From an uncultured Lachnospiraceae bacterium (GTDB lineage Bacteria; Bacillota; Clostridia; Lachnospirales; Lachnospiraceae), in NCBI GenBank assembly GCA_934437985.1, contig CAKSBI010000023.1:1-35595 (forward strand): DNA of 35,595 bases, written 5' to 3'. A model generated the notes under the pieces. That model was not told the DNA's origin and made no database searches. It saw nothing but the letters and a program-made list of their open reading frames with translations. The translations under genes were made by a program, and so were the position numbers. This document shows positions 7,197-16,710 of this stretch, piece by piece; position 1 is the first letter of the stretch, and each line of letters begins with the position of its first letter.

Positions 7197-8117
7197 TTGG
7201 GCGAGGAAATGACAATGGCAGACTTTGAAGACGAAATTAATGCCAGCATGAAGAAGTTTAATGAAGGAGACCTTGTAAAAGGTATTGTTGCGGGAATTGA
7301 TGATTATCTTGTGCATGTTGATCTCGGTACATATATGCAGGGTATCATACTTCCTACAGAGCTTAGCAATGATCCGGATTACAGGGCAATGGACAACCTT
7401 ACTATCGGACAGGAGATATCAACAATTGTTATCGGAACTGACGATGGTAATGGCAATCTTGTACTGTCACTTAAGCAGGCCACAGAGACTCTTGCATGGG
7501 AGAAGCTTAAGGAAGGAATGCTTGAAAGAAAGGTATATGAGGTTAAGATATCTAGTGCTGTTAATGGCGGCATGGTAGCTTACCTTGAAGGCATAAGAGG
7601 ATTCATTCCGATATCAAGGCTGTCAATGAGAAGAGTTGAAGATGCTGACAAGGCTTCATATATTGGTAAGAAGCTTAATGTGATCATCATTGAGGCAAAT
7701 GATGAGAAGGGTAATCTTATTCTTTCTGCGCGTGAGCTTGAGCAGGAGAAAGCAAGGGAAGAATATGAGAATAAGGTTAAGGCTATTAAGCCGGGTGTAG
7801 TTATCAGAGGTACTGTTGAGACAATCATGCCATATGGATGCTTTGTTAATATTGGTGACGGAATATCCGGGCTTGTTCATATCTCGCAGATATCACATAA
7901 GCATCTTAAGACACCTCACGAGGCTGTAAAAGAGGGACAGGAGGTTGATGTAAAGGTTATTGATGTTAAGGATGGAAAAGTAAGCCTTAGCATGAAAGCC
8001 CTTGTTGATGTAATGGAGAAGACAGAGGAAGAGGATGATGGCGCCCCTACGGAATATACTGACGAGGAAGCAACAACCGGTATGGCATCTCTTCTTGCGG
8101 GAATAAAGCTTGATTGA
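7197..8117 (+). CDS. rpsA: S1 RNA-binding domain protein (ribosomal protein S1-like)
   Basis: A 306-residue protein with three S1/OB-fold repeats at about 23-93, 107-180 and 192-265. The last is the most canonical (GTVETIMPYGCFVNIG...GLVHISQIS). Short S1 proteins with three or four domains are usual in Firmicutes and bind mRNA; attachment to the ribosome is not certain in this group. The start is TTG 7197, eight bases after a strong AAAGGAGG (7181-7188). The next in-frame ATG, at 7209, is further from that site and remains possible. It follows relQ by 38 bases. The tail (270-306) is acidic. Confidence 0.85.
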   Translation: MGEEMTMADFEDEINASMKKFNEGDLVKGIVAGIDDYLVHVDLGTYMQGIILPTELSNDPDYRAMDNLTIGQEISTIVIGTDDGNGNLVLSLKQATETLAWEKLKEGMLERKVYEVKISSAVNGGMVAYLEGIRGFIPISRLSMRRVEDADKASYIGKKLNVIIIEANDEKGNLILSARELEQEKAREEYENKVKAIKPGVVIRGTVETIMPYGCFVNIGDGISGLVHISQISHKHLKTPHEAVKEGQEVDVKVIDVKDGKVSLSMKALVDVMEKTEEEDDGAPTEYTDEEATTGMASLLAGIKLD

Positions 8118-8195
8118 TGTCGGATCAGTGTTATGGGAAGATTGTGAAATAATAGTTAATTACAGGTATATTCGCTGACCGGGAGGAGTACATAT

Positions 8196-8897
8196 ATGCC
8201 GTCATTTTTAGATGATATAAGTGGATTTACAGGCGATGGTTCTGTTAATGAGGATGGTCTTACCCTGGCGGAATATCTTGAGACCTATAACCCGTCAGAT
8301 TACAGGTCGCCAAGCCTGACTGCTGATGTTATGATTCTGCGCCACAGGGGCGCGGTTACCTCAGTTAATATGGGATTATCACTGCTTATGGTGAAAAGAC
8401 GTAATCATCCGTGTATTGGTTACTGGGCACTTCCGGGTGGATTTGCTGAGATTAATGAAGATATTGATGAGACAGCAAAGAGGGAATTATCAGAAGAGAC
8501 CGGGCTTGAGGGTATACCAATAGAGCAGATACACGTATGGGGCGAGACATGGAGGGATCCGCGTGACAGAGTTGTAACAACACAGTACATTGCCCTGGTT
8601 GATGGGACAAAGGAAGCTGTTGCAGGAGATGATGCGGCCGAGGTCTGCTGGTATGATGTCAGTCTTTCATGTGAATCCGAAGAAGCTGATAACAATATAA
8701 ATAATACAATATATAAGCTGGAGCTTACGGATCCTGATAGTGGTCTTGTATTAGATGGCAGGGTATTGAAGACCGAATATACGGACAGGCTGCTGAAGGA
8801 GACCGGTTTTAAAGTAATTGAAAATAATGGGATTGCATTTGATCATGCGAGGTTTATAGTAAAAGGCCTGCTGTATATAGCTTCACTGATCAGATAG
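8196..8897 (+). CDS. Nudix hydrolase (ADP-ribose pyrophosphatase-like)
   Basis: A 233-residue Nudix protein with a complete box: G82, E88, R96-E97, E100-E101, G103. The preceding GYWALPGGF is typical of ADP-ribose/NADH-type hydrolases, as is the C-terminal IAFDHARFIV. A segment of about 60 residues (150-210) between the Nudix core and the C-terminal helix is longer than usual and not recognised. There is no winged-helix (NrtR) domain, so a regulatory role is less likely. ATG 8196 has GGGAGGAG at 8181-8188. It lies 38 bases before the ABC ATPase and may be in that operon, in which case a nucleotide-housecleaning role with purine salvage is possible. Confidence 0.85.
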   Translation: MPSFLDDISGFTGDGSVNEDGLTLAEYLETYNPSDYRSPSLTADVMILRHRGAVTSVNMGLSLLMVKRRNHPCIGYWALPGGFAEINEDIDETAKRELSEETGLEGIPIEQIHVWGETWRDPRDRVVTTQYIALVDGTKEAVAGDDAAEVCWYDVSLSCESEEADNNINNTIYKLELTDPDSGLVLDGRVLKTEYTDRLLKETGFKVIENNGIAFDHARFIVKGLLYIASLIR

Positions 8898-8935
8898 CCA
8901 GATAAAATGATTGAAAATTGGAAAGGGGAAACGTC

Positions 8936-10483
8936 ATGAGTCAGGATATTGCTATCCGAATGACAGGGGTGACTAAGACTTTTGGAGAAGTCGTAGCCAA
9001 TGACGGAGTTGATCTTGATATACGAAAGGGTGAGGTGTTATCACTTCTGGGAGAAAATGGAAGCGGAAAGACGTCACTTATGAACATGCTGTCCGGAATA
9101 TATTATCCGGATTCAGGTCATATTTACGTAAATGGAAAGGAAGTATCCATAAAGTCTCCAAAAGATTCCTATGCACTTGGAATAGGAATGATTCACCAGC
9201 ATTTCAAATTGGTTGACATATTTACGGCAGCAGAAAATATTATGCTTGGACTTGAGGAAAAAGGACGTCCGGGAAGCAGGACAGTTATCACAAAGATAAA
9301 GGGAATATGCGATGCTTATGGATTTGACCTTGAACCATCTAAGAAAGTATATGATATGTCCGTATCAGAGAAACAGACATTAGAGATTGTAAAAGCATTA
9401 TACAGAGGGGCAGATATACTTATTCTTGATGAACCGACTGCAGTTCTGACACCTCAGGAGACAGAGAAGCTCTTTGCGGTAATAGATAATATGAGGGCAG
9501 ATGGCAAGTCAGTAGTAATTATTACCCACAAGCTGCATGAGGTAATGAGGATATCAGACAGAGTTGCAATACTCCGTAAAGGCAGATATATTGGTACGGT
9601 TAATACCAATGATGTAAATGAACAGATTCTTACTGAAATGATGGTCGGAGCTAAGGTATCACTTAATATCGACAGGACAGAACCTGTTAATCAGGAGAAG
9701 AGACTTAGTGTTAAGAACCTGTCATGCTATAACCGTGAGGGTGTCCAGGTATTGAAGAATATTTCATTTGATGCATACTCTGGTGAGATTCTTGGAATTG
9801 CAGGAATATCCGGATGTGGTCAGAAGGAGCTGCTTGAGGCAATTGCGGGATTGCAGGAGGTTACTGAGGACAGCCATGTAACTTATATAGACCCGGATAA
9901 TGGCAATGAAGAAGAGCTGATTGGCATGTCCCCGCGGGCTATTAAGGAAAAAGGTGTCGCATTGTCATTCGTTCCTGAAGACCGTCTGGGAATGGGACTT
10001 GTCTCAAATATGGGGATGACTGATAACATGATGCTCAAGGACTATAATGAACAGAGCGGCATGTTTATTAACAGGCATGATTCAGAGGTACTTGCCGCCA
10101 GAATCATAAAGGAGCTTGAGGTTGTTACCCCGGGTGTTTCTACACCTGTAGGAAAGCTTAGCGGCGGTAATGTCCAGAAGGTTCTTGTTGGAAGGGAGAT
10201 TGCGGCATCACCTACAGTTCTTATGACAGCGTATGCGGTCAGGGGACTTGATATTAATACATCTTACCGTATATATGATCTTTTAAATGAACAGAAAAAG
10301 AAAGGTGTTGCTGTTATATATGTAGGAGAAGATCTTGACGTACTTCTTGAACTGTGTGACCATATACTTGTGTTATGTTCGGGTCAGGTCAATGGATATC
10401 TTGATGCCAGGACAACCACAAAGGAAGAGGTCGGACTTAAGATGATGTATCTGTCAAAGGATGGAGGTAGTCAGGATGAGTAG
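8936..10483 (+). CDS. Nucleoside-type ABC transporter ATP-binding protein (two NBDs)
   Basis: A 515-residue tandem ABC ATPase of the sugar/BMP type (NupO/YufO-like). NBD1 has Walker A GENGSGKTS at 39-47, a signature-like SVSEKQTLEI and an intact Walker B ending D165-E166-P-T. NBD2 has a degenerate Walker A (GISGCGQKE) and LSGGNVQK from L408. Its Walker B region, TAYAVRGLD, places A432-Y433 where Asp-Glu normally sit, so only one site is expected to hydrolyse ATP. ATG 8936 is preceded by AAAGGGG (8922-8928); an upstream TTG at 8918 has no site. It overlaps the first permease by 8 bases. The substrate is inferred from family and from xpt downstream. Confidence 0.92.
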   Translation: MSQDIAIRMTGVTKTFGEVVANDGVDLDIRKGEVLSLLGENGSGKTSLMNMLSGIYYPDSGHIYVNGKEVSIKSPKDSYALGIGMIHQHFKLVDIFTAAENIMLGLEEKGRPGSRTVITKIKGICDAYGFDLEPSKKVYDMSVSEKQTLEIVKALYRGADILILDEPTAVLTPQETEKLFAVIDNMRADGKSVVIITHKLHEVMRISDRVAILRKGRYIGTVNTNDVNEQILTEMMVGAKVSLNIDRTEPVNQEKRLSVKNLSCYNREGVQVLKNISFDAYSGEILGIAGISGCGQKELLEAIAGLQEVTEDSHVTYIDPDNGNEEELIGMSPRAIKEKGVALSFVPEDRLGMGLVSNMGMTDNMMLKDYNEQSGMFINRHDSEVLAARIIKELEVVTPGVSTPVGKLSGGNVQKVLVGREIAASPTVLMTAYAVRGLDINTSYRIYDLLNEQKKKGVAVIYVGEDLDVLLELCDHILVLCSGQVNGYLDARTTTKEEVGLKMMYLSKDGGSQDE

Positions 10484-11585
10484 TACTGAAATGACAGCAA
10501 AGGAACCATTGATAAGGTTTGTAAAGAGAACGGACATTTCCAGGCCTAAAATGTACCTGATCAGGGCAGTAGCAATTGTGTTGTCACTTATTGTGGCAGC
10601 AGTTGTAATAGTATGTGTAACGGGACTTAATCCTATTGAAGTGTATAAGTCAATGTTCGATGGTGCTTTTAGTTCTTCAAGGCGTATATGGATTACTATC
10701 AGGGATACGATGGTGTTACTGTGTATCTCAATTGCACTTGCGCCTGCATTTAAAATGAAGTTCTGGAATATTGGGGCAGAAGGACAGATGCTGGTTGGTG
10801 GAATTGTGACTGCCGGAATTATGATATATTTTGGTAATTCAGTCCCAACGTCTGTGCTTATTGTGATAATGCTTATATCAAGTATTCTGATAGGGGCAAT
10901 GTGGGGACTTCTTCCTGCTATATTTAAGGCTTACTGGAATACTAATGAGACATTATTTACACTTATGATGAACTATGTTGCAATACAGCTTACATCATTT
11001 TTTGTTGCTAAGTGGGAGAACCCATTTGGTTCTAATACAGTAGGCATCATTAATGCCAATACGCAGGGCGGATGGTTCCCGGCGATAATCGGACAGCCAT
11101 ATCTTCTTAATGTGATAATTGTATTGGCAGTTATGATAGGAATGTATATATATCTTGGCAAAAGCAAGCAGGGATATGAGGTTGCAGTGGTCGGGGAATC
11201 GGAAAATACTGCAAGATATGCCGGAATTAATGTAAAATGGGTTATTATAAGAACCATGGTCATATCCGGTGCATTGTGCGGCCTTGCAGGCTTTATCGGT
11301 GTAGCAGGGGTTGACCATACGATATCGACAGGAACAGCCGGTGGACGTGGATTTACCGCGATAATTGTTGCGTGGATGTCGAAGTTTAATACATATATAA
11401 TGTTTATTGTATCATTTTTCCTGGTTTTCCTTGATCAGGGAGCAAAAGAAATTGCCTCTAATTTTAACCTTAATGAATATGCGTCAGAAGTAATTACAGG
11501 TATTATACTGTTCTTTCTGCTTGGCTGCGAATTTTTCATTAATTACAGGATGGTATTACGAAATAAAAGTAAGGAGGCAGCATAA
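10476..11585 (+). CDS. Nucleoside-type ABC transporter permease 1
   Basis: A polytopic membrane protein of 369 residues in the BPD_transp_2 family (NupP/YufP-like). Hydrophobic segments start at about residue 30 (AVAIVLSLIVAAVVIVCVTG), with roughly eight to ten in all. A conserved core reads FKMKFWNIGAEGQMLVGG, the motif of this permease family near the ATPase coupling loop. ATG 10476 lies 8 bases after GGAGG (10463-10467) and overlaps the ATPase stop. An ATG at 10461 lies before this site and is rejected. The stop overlaps the next ATG by one base (TAATG). Confidence 0.92.
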   Translation: MSSTEMTAKEPLIRFVKRTDISRPKMYLIRAVAIVLSLIVAAVVIVCVTGLNPIEVYKSMFDGAFSSSRRIWITIRDTMVLLCISIALAPAFKMKFWNIGAEGQMLVGGIVTAGIMIYFGNSVPTSVLIVIMLISSILIGAMWGLLPAIFKAYWNTNETLFTLMMNYVAIQLTSFFVAKWENPFGSNTVGIINANTQGGWFPAIIGQPYLLNVIIVLAVMIGMYIYLGKSKQGYEVAVVGESENTARYAGINVKWVIIRTMVISGALCGLAGFIGVAGVDHTISTGTAGGRGFTAIIVAWMSKFNTYIMFIVSFFLVFLDQGAKEIASNFNLNEYASEVITGIILFFLLGCEFFINYRMVLRNKSKEAA

Positions 11586-12568
11586 TGGATCAGATTATTA
11601 CACTTATTCAGTCGGCTGTAATATTTGGAACGGTTATAATGTTTGGCTGTGTCGGCGAGACTATTTCCGAGAAAGCAGGTAATCTTAATCTTGGTGTTCC
11701 GGGAATTATGTATCTTGGTGGTATTGCATCCCTGGCCGGAGCTTACGGATATGAGAACAGCGTAGAAGATCCCAATGGAATAGTTGCAATGCTCATTGCA
11801 TTTATATGTGCATTTGCCGCATCCGTTGCAGGCGGACTTATATACAGCTTTCTTACGATCACACTTAAGGCAAACCAGAATGTAACGGGACTTACACTTA
11901 CAATATTTGGTTCGGGCGTTGCAAATTTTTTTGGTGGTTCACTTAACAAACTTGCGGGCGGCGTAGGACAGATATCGGTACCTGTTACGAGTGGTACTTT
12001 TAGGACGAGTGTGCCTGTATTATCAAAGTGCGGTAATGTCGGCCAGATATTTTTCTCGTATGGATTTATGGTATATGTGTCAATTGCCGTGGCAGTTCTT
12101 GCGCACCTTTTTCTTTCAAGGACACGAAAGGGGCTTAATTTAAGGGCTGTAGGGGAGAATCCGGCAACTGCTGACGCTGCAGGTATCAACATAACAAAAT
12201 ACAAGTATTTTGCAACATGTATCGGTGCAGGAATATCAGGACTGGGTGGTCTGTATTATGTTATGGATTATATAAAAGGAACATGGGCGAATGATGGAAG
12301 TATTGAGAATCTTGGATGGCTTGCGGTTGCACTTGTAATATTTACAATGTGGAAGCCGGTTAATGCCATATGGGGTGCATATGTGTTTGGTATCTTATAC
12401 TGGCTGTACTATTATGTACCGGGGCTTGGAAGAAGCTCACAGGAATTATTCAAGATGATTCCATATGTTGTTACCATTATTGTACTTATAGTTGTAAGTC
12501 TGCGTAAGAAGAGGGAGAATCAGGCGCCGGCAAGCCTTGGTCTTCCTTACGACAGAGAACAGAGATAA
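11585..12568 (+). CDS. Nucleoside-type ABC transporter permease 2
   Basis: A 327-residue membrane protein of the BPD_transp_2 family (NupQ/YufQ-like), the partner of the preceding permease. The N-terminal motif GETISEKAGNLNLGVPGIM is the hallmark of the second permease in BMP-type nucleoside transporters. Several hydrophobic segments follow, with RAVGENPATADAAGIN as the cytoplasmic coupling loop. ATG overlaps the previous stop by one base, with AAGGAGG upstream, so synthesis is likely coupled. The BMP lipoprotein that normally captures substrate is not encoded next to these genes and must be elsewhere, if present. Confidence 0.92.
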   Translation: MDQIITLIQSAVIFGTVIMFGCVGETISEKAGNLNLGVPGIMYLGGIASLAGAYGYENSVEDPNGIVAMLIAFICAFAASVAGGLIYSFLTITLKANQNVTGLTLTIFGSGVANFFGGSLNKLAGGVGQISVPVTSGTFRTSVPVLSKCGNVGQIFFSYGFMVYVSIAVAVLAHLFLSRTRKGLNLRAVGENPATADAAGINITKYKYFATCIGAGISGLGGLYYVMDYIKGTWANDGSIENLGWLAVALVIFTMWKPVNAIWGAYVFGILYWLYYYVPGLGRSSQELFKMIPYVVTIIVLIVVSLRKKRENQAPASLGLPYDREQR

Positions 12569-12607
12569 CCGTATAACCGATATTATTTTGAAGAGAGGAA
12601 GAATAAT

Positions 12608-13186
12608 ATGAAGCTGCTCGAGGATAGAATTCTTAAAGACGGAGTTGTTAAGAAAGGTAATGTACTTAAGGTTGATTCATTTCTTAACCATCAGATGGAT
12701 ATTGAACTATTTAATGAGATGGGAAAAGAGTGGAAGAGACTGTTTGCAGATGAAAAGATAACAAAGATTCTTACAATAGAATCTTCCGGAATTGGTATGG
12801 CGGTTATTGCTGCACAGTATTTTGGGGTACCGGTTGTGTTCGCCAAAAAGTCCCAGACACTTAACCTTGATGGGGATTTGTATACTACGAAAGTAGAATC
12901 ATTTACACACGGAAGAGTGTATGATGTTGTAGTATCGAAGAAGTTTATTAAAGAAGAAGATAATGTACTTATAATTGATGATTTCCTTGCCAATGGTAAT
13001 GCGCTGCTTGGTTTAACGCATATTGTTGAGCAGGCGGGTGCGCATGTTGCCGGAATCGGTATCGGGATTGAGAAAAGATACCAGGGAGGCGGAGATATGA
13101 TGCGTGCCAAAGGATATAAGGTTGAGTCTCTTGCGCTTATTGAGAGCATGTCAGAGAAAGATATTAATTTTGGAACATTACATTAA
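12608..13186 (+). CDS. xpt: Xanthine phosphoribosyltransferase
   Basis: A 192-residue type I phosphoribosyltransferase that converts xanthine and PRPP to XMP in the cytosol for purine salvage. The PRPP-binding motif [16 protein letters not shown] is at 120-135, with D124-D125. The N-terminal [14 protein letters not shown] and the segment [21 protein letters not shown] are diagnostic of Xpt rather than apt or hpt. Length equals that of B. subtilis Xpt (about 194). It lies 39 bases after the second permease with GAGGAAG as its site, so transporter and enzyme probably form one purine uptake and salvage unit. No purine riboswitch is visible in the short gap. Confidence 0.96.
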   Translation: MKLLEDRILKDGVVKKGNVLKVDSFLNHQMDIELFNEMGKEWKRLFADEKITKILTIESSGIGMAVIAAQYFGVPVVFAKKSQTLNLDGDLYTTKVESFTHGRVYDVVVSKKFIKEEDNVLIIDDFLANGNALLGLTHIVEQAGAHVAGIGIGIEKRYQGGGDMMRAKGYKVESLALIESMSEKDINFGTLH

Positions 13187-13203
13187 CAGGCGGGTAGTAG
13201 TAT

Positions 13204-16200
13204 ATGGCACTTCATCTTGTAACAGGAGGGTCCGGCTCAGGCAAGTCCTTTTATGTATACAATAAAATAATGAAGCAGTCTTTTGCTGAATCGCAGACAG
13301 ACTTTCTGGTAATCGTACCGGAACAGTTTACAATGCAGACTCAGAAGGATATGGTTATGTTAAGTAAGGCTAAGGGCATAATGAACATTGATGTCCTTAG
13401 CTTTATGCGTCTTGCATACAGGGTCCTTGAGCAGACACCGGCACTTAATAAGCCGGTTCTTGAGGATGAAGGCAAGGGAATGATAATAAGGCGGATACTT
13501 CGTGAACATGCGGGGGAATGGAAAACCTTTGGCAGTAATATTAACAGGCCGGGATTCGTTGAGGAGATTAAGTCAATCGTTACGGAATTTGTTCAGTACA
13601 GAATGACGGAGGATGCACTGGATGAGCTTGAGGACAGGATTGATGGCAGGAGGGTGCTTGTATCGAAGCTTGATGATCTCTCACTTGTATATAAGTATTA
13701 TACAGAATACATGGATAAGCGTTATATATCTGCGGAAGAGATTCTTGAGCTGCTTACGGATTATGCATCAGAATCAAAGCTGTTACAGGACAGTGTAATA
13801 TGTATTGACGGATTTACCGGGCTTACACCGGTCCAGTATGTATTACTTGGGGAGCTGCTTAAGGTATGCCGTGATGTATATATAACGGTTACAATTGATA
13901 ATGATGAGGACTTTATGGCCCCTTCGGAGCAGTTTGAATTATTTTACATGAGTAAATGTTATATTAATAAGGTTCTTAAGATTGCCAGGGATAATAACAT
14001 AGAGATAGCAGATGTGCACAGGTCAGGGCGTGGTGATAAGCTTGCGGCATGGAGATGGAATGAAGGATCAGGGCTTGCCGTGCTTGAAAGGAATCTGTAC
14101 CGGAGGAAAAAGGTAATACCGGAGAAAAATGAAGATAATGATGATAACCCGGTGCATATATATGAAGCTGTGAATCCGTATGAGGAAGCTGAATATATTG
14201 TGTGGAAAATACGACAGCTCATAAAAGAAAAGAACTACAGATACAGAGATATGGCAATTGTTACAGGTGATATGAGCCTATATGGAAGATTATTACATGA
14301 AGAACTGAAAAGGGCTGATATTCCCTGTTTTATTGATAATAATAAGAGTGTCCTTACTAATGCCCTTGTGGATATGATAAGGGCATTAGTCGGTATTGCT
14401 GATGGCAGATATATGCCGGAGGCTGTCATAAGCTTTTTACGCAATGGGCTTGTCAGGGATTACCTTGGATTTGAGGCAGATAAAACAGATATACTTGAGA
14501 ATTATCTTATTGCTACAGGCATAAAGGGTGCCAAAAGATGGAAGAAGGAATGGAGCAGTAAAAAGGCCGATGAACAGACGCTCCAGGTAATTAATGAGTA
14601 CAGGGTTCGTGTTATAGAGCTGGCAGAACCAATAGTGGAAGAATTTGGCAGATGCAAGACTGTGCTTGATTATTCCAGGGCTTTATATACATTTCTTGCT
14701 GATAACAAAATAGATGAAGCGATAGATAAAAAGGTTTCGGAATATGAGCAAAAGGCAATGCCGGTTGAAAAAAAGGAATACGAACAGATATATGGTATAG
14801 TGGTTAAGCTCATTGACCAGATGGCAACACTTATGGGTGACGAGAAGGTGACACTTCCGGATTATACAGCACTGCTTGAAACAGGTTTTTCGGAGGCATC
14901 AGTCGGAATAATCCCGCCGGGGCTTGATTGTATAATGGTTGGAGATATAGAGCGGACAAGGCTTAAGGACATAAAGATATTATTCTTTGCCGGGGTAAAT
15001 GATGGTACGGTTCCAAAGGCGGTTAAGCAGGGAGGATTTCTGTCGGATATTGAAAGGGAATTTCTGCTTCTTAATGGGGCTGAGCTTGCACCTACAACAA
15101 GGGAAAGGATATTTAACGAAAGATTCTATCTCTATCTTAATGTAACAAAGCCATCGGAGGAGCTGTATCTTTCATACAGCAGAAAGGGAAATGATGGGAA
15201 TAGTGCCGAGCCATCATCACTTATCAGCCAGATTATGGAGGTAACAGGTGAGATACCGGCTGACAGTGAATACAGGAAGAAGAGCGCATATGCCCGTCTT
15301 GGGAATGATTCGGGTAAGTCGTGGTGGATTGAGGGGCTGAGGCGTGCAGCAGATACCAGGGATAAATATTATAATGAAAATAATGAAAATGTTGATAAAG
15401 AATGGCTTGAGATTCATAGAAAATGGATGTCAGATGAAGAAGGCAAAAGATTATATGATAAGTCATTTTATAATGGTGACAGCAGCAGTATCAGTGCAGA
15501 GATTGCACAGGCCCTGTATGGCAGGGAGCTTGTAGGAAGTGTCAGCAGGCTTGAGCTGTTTGCCGGATGCAGATTTGCACATTTTCTGAAATATGGTCTT
15601 GGGCTTAAGAAAAGACCGGAGTTCGTAATTGACTATCCGGATGTGGGAATATTGTTCCATAGTGTTGTTGAGAACTTTTCAAGGAAGCTGGATGAGACAC
15701 ATACAAGATGGCAGGATACGGATTCTGCCATGATTGAGGACTGGGTCAGGGAGATTACTGATAAGGTATGTGACGATTACGGAAACGGAATAATGAAGGA
15801 TAATGCCAGGAACGAATATATAAAAGAGAGGGTATTCCGTATATCATCAAGTACGGTCGATATACTTGCCGGGCATATGAAAAAGGGTTCATTTGAGGCA
15901 TATGGATACGAGCTGTCATTTAGCAGAATGCAGAACACGGATATTCTTAATATTAAGCTCAATGATGGTAATGTAATGCACCTGACCGGACGTATTGACA
16001 GACTTGATACATACAGTAAAGATGACTGTGTATATGTTAAGGTAATTGATTACAAGTCAGGTAATAAAAAGTTTGACCTGAGTGATGTGTATTATGGTCT
16101 CGACATGCAGCTCATAGTATATCTGACTGCTGCTGAAAGCACTGTGAAAGAAATGAATCCTGAAAAGCTTGTAATTCCGGCAGGAGCATTTTATTTTCAC

Positions 16201-16710
16201 ATTGACGACCCGGTAGTTACAGACCTTGGGGATGAGGAAGCGAACAAAAAAGCATTAGAGGACACGTACCGCATGGAGGGACCGGTCAATTCCATATCAC
16301 CTGTTCCATATCTTATTGATAATACGATAGGTGATGAAAATGGAGTATTATACACAAAATGTTCATCCAATGTAATAAGGGTTGCAACGACATCTGCCGG
16401 CAGCTTTGATGCAGCCAGGTCAGTACTGGTTGACAATGAAAAGATCTCGTATATAAAAAAGCATGTCAGCGACATGATGGAAGAATGTGGCAACAAAATT
16501 CTTGCGGGGGATACATCACCTGATCCGTATAAGCAGGGAAAGACAGGCAGCTGTGATTATTGTGAGTATAAGTCAATATGTGGGTTTGATGCGAGACTTA
16601 GCGGTAATAGTTACAGACATCTTGAAAAGCTTAATGATAAACAGATATGGGAGGAGCTGAAGTCAAAATATGAGTCCACAGTACACACCACGCCAGAGGA
16701 TGGCGATTGA
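13204..16710 (+). CDS. addB: AddB, helicase-exonuclease subunit B
   Basis: AddAB processes double-strand DNA ends for recombination and recognises Chi-like sites. AddB (1168 residues) has Walker A GGSGSGKS at 8-15, a superfamily 1-like helicase core without full activity, and a C-terminal RecB-type nuclease (VIDYKSGNKKFD). Four cysteines, C789, C1117, C1120 and C1126, reproduce the C..C-x2-C-x5-C spacing that binds a 4Fe-4S cluster in B. subtilis AddB. Start ATG 13204 follows xpt by 17 bases with only a weak Shine-Dalgarno. The stop lies 41 bases inside addA. Confidence 0.96.
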   Translation: MALHLVTGGSGSGKSFYVYNKIMKQSFAESQTDFLVIVPEQFTMQTQKDMVMLSKAKGIMNIDVLSFMRLAYRVLEQTPALNKPVLEDEGKGMIIRRILREHAGEWKTFGSNINRPGFVEEIKSIVTEFVQYRMTEDALDELEDRIDGRRVLVSKLDDLSLVYKYYTEYMDKRYISAEEILELLTDYASESKLLQDSVICIDGFTGLTPVQYVLLGELLKVCRDVYITVTIDNDEDFMAPSEQFELFYMSKCYINKVLKIARDNNIEIADVHRSGRGDKLAAWRWNEGSGLAVLERNLYRRKKVIPEKNEDNDDNPVHIYEAVNPYEEAEYIVWKIRQLIKEKNYRYRDMAIVTGDMSLYGRLLHEELKRADIPCFIDNNKSVLTNALVDMIRALVGIADGRYMPEAVISFLRNGLVRDYLGFEADKTDILENYLIATGIKGAKRWKKEWSSKKADEQTLQVINEYRVRVIELAEPIVEEFGRCKTVLDYSRALYTFLADNKIDEAIDKKVSEYEQKAMPVEKKEYEQIYGIVVKLIDQMATLMGDEKVTLPDYTALLETGFSEASVGIIPPGLDCIMVGDIERTRLKDIKILFFAGVNDGTVPKAVKQGGFLSDIEREFLLLNGAELAPTTRERIFNERFYLYLNVTKPSEELYLSYSRKGNDGNSAEPSSLISQIMEVTGEIPADSEYRKKSAYARLGNDSGKSWWIEGLRRAADTRDKYYNENNENVDKEWLEIHRKWMSDEEGKRLYDKSFYNGDSSSISAEIAQALYGRELVGSVSRLELFAGCRFAHFLKYGLGLKKRPEFVIDYPDVGILFHSVVENFSRKLDETHTRWQDTDSAMIEDWVREITDKVCDDYGNGIMKDNARNEYIKERVFRISSSTVDILAGHMKKGSFEAYGYELSFSRMQNTDILNIKLNDGNVMHLTGRIDRLDTYSKDDCVYVKVIDYKSGNKKFDLSDVYYGLDMQLIVYLTAAESTVKEMNPEKLVIPAGAFYFHIDDPVVTDLGDEEANKKALEDTYRMEGPVNSISPVPYLIDNTIGDENGVLYTKCSSNVIRVATTSAGSFDAARSVLVDNEKISYIKKHVSDMMEECGNKILAGDTSPDPYKQGKTGSCDYCEYKSICGFDARLSGNSYRHLEKLNDKQIWEELKSKYESTVHTTPEDGD

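Noticed and set aside
12569..12607. Possible purine riboswitch before xpt
   Set aside because: The gap of 39 bases is too short for the aptamer, and the gap before the ABC ATPase (38 bases) is also too short.
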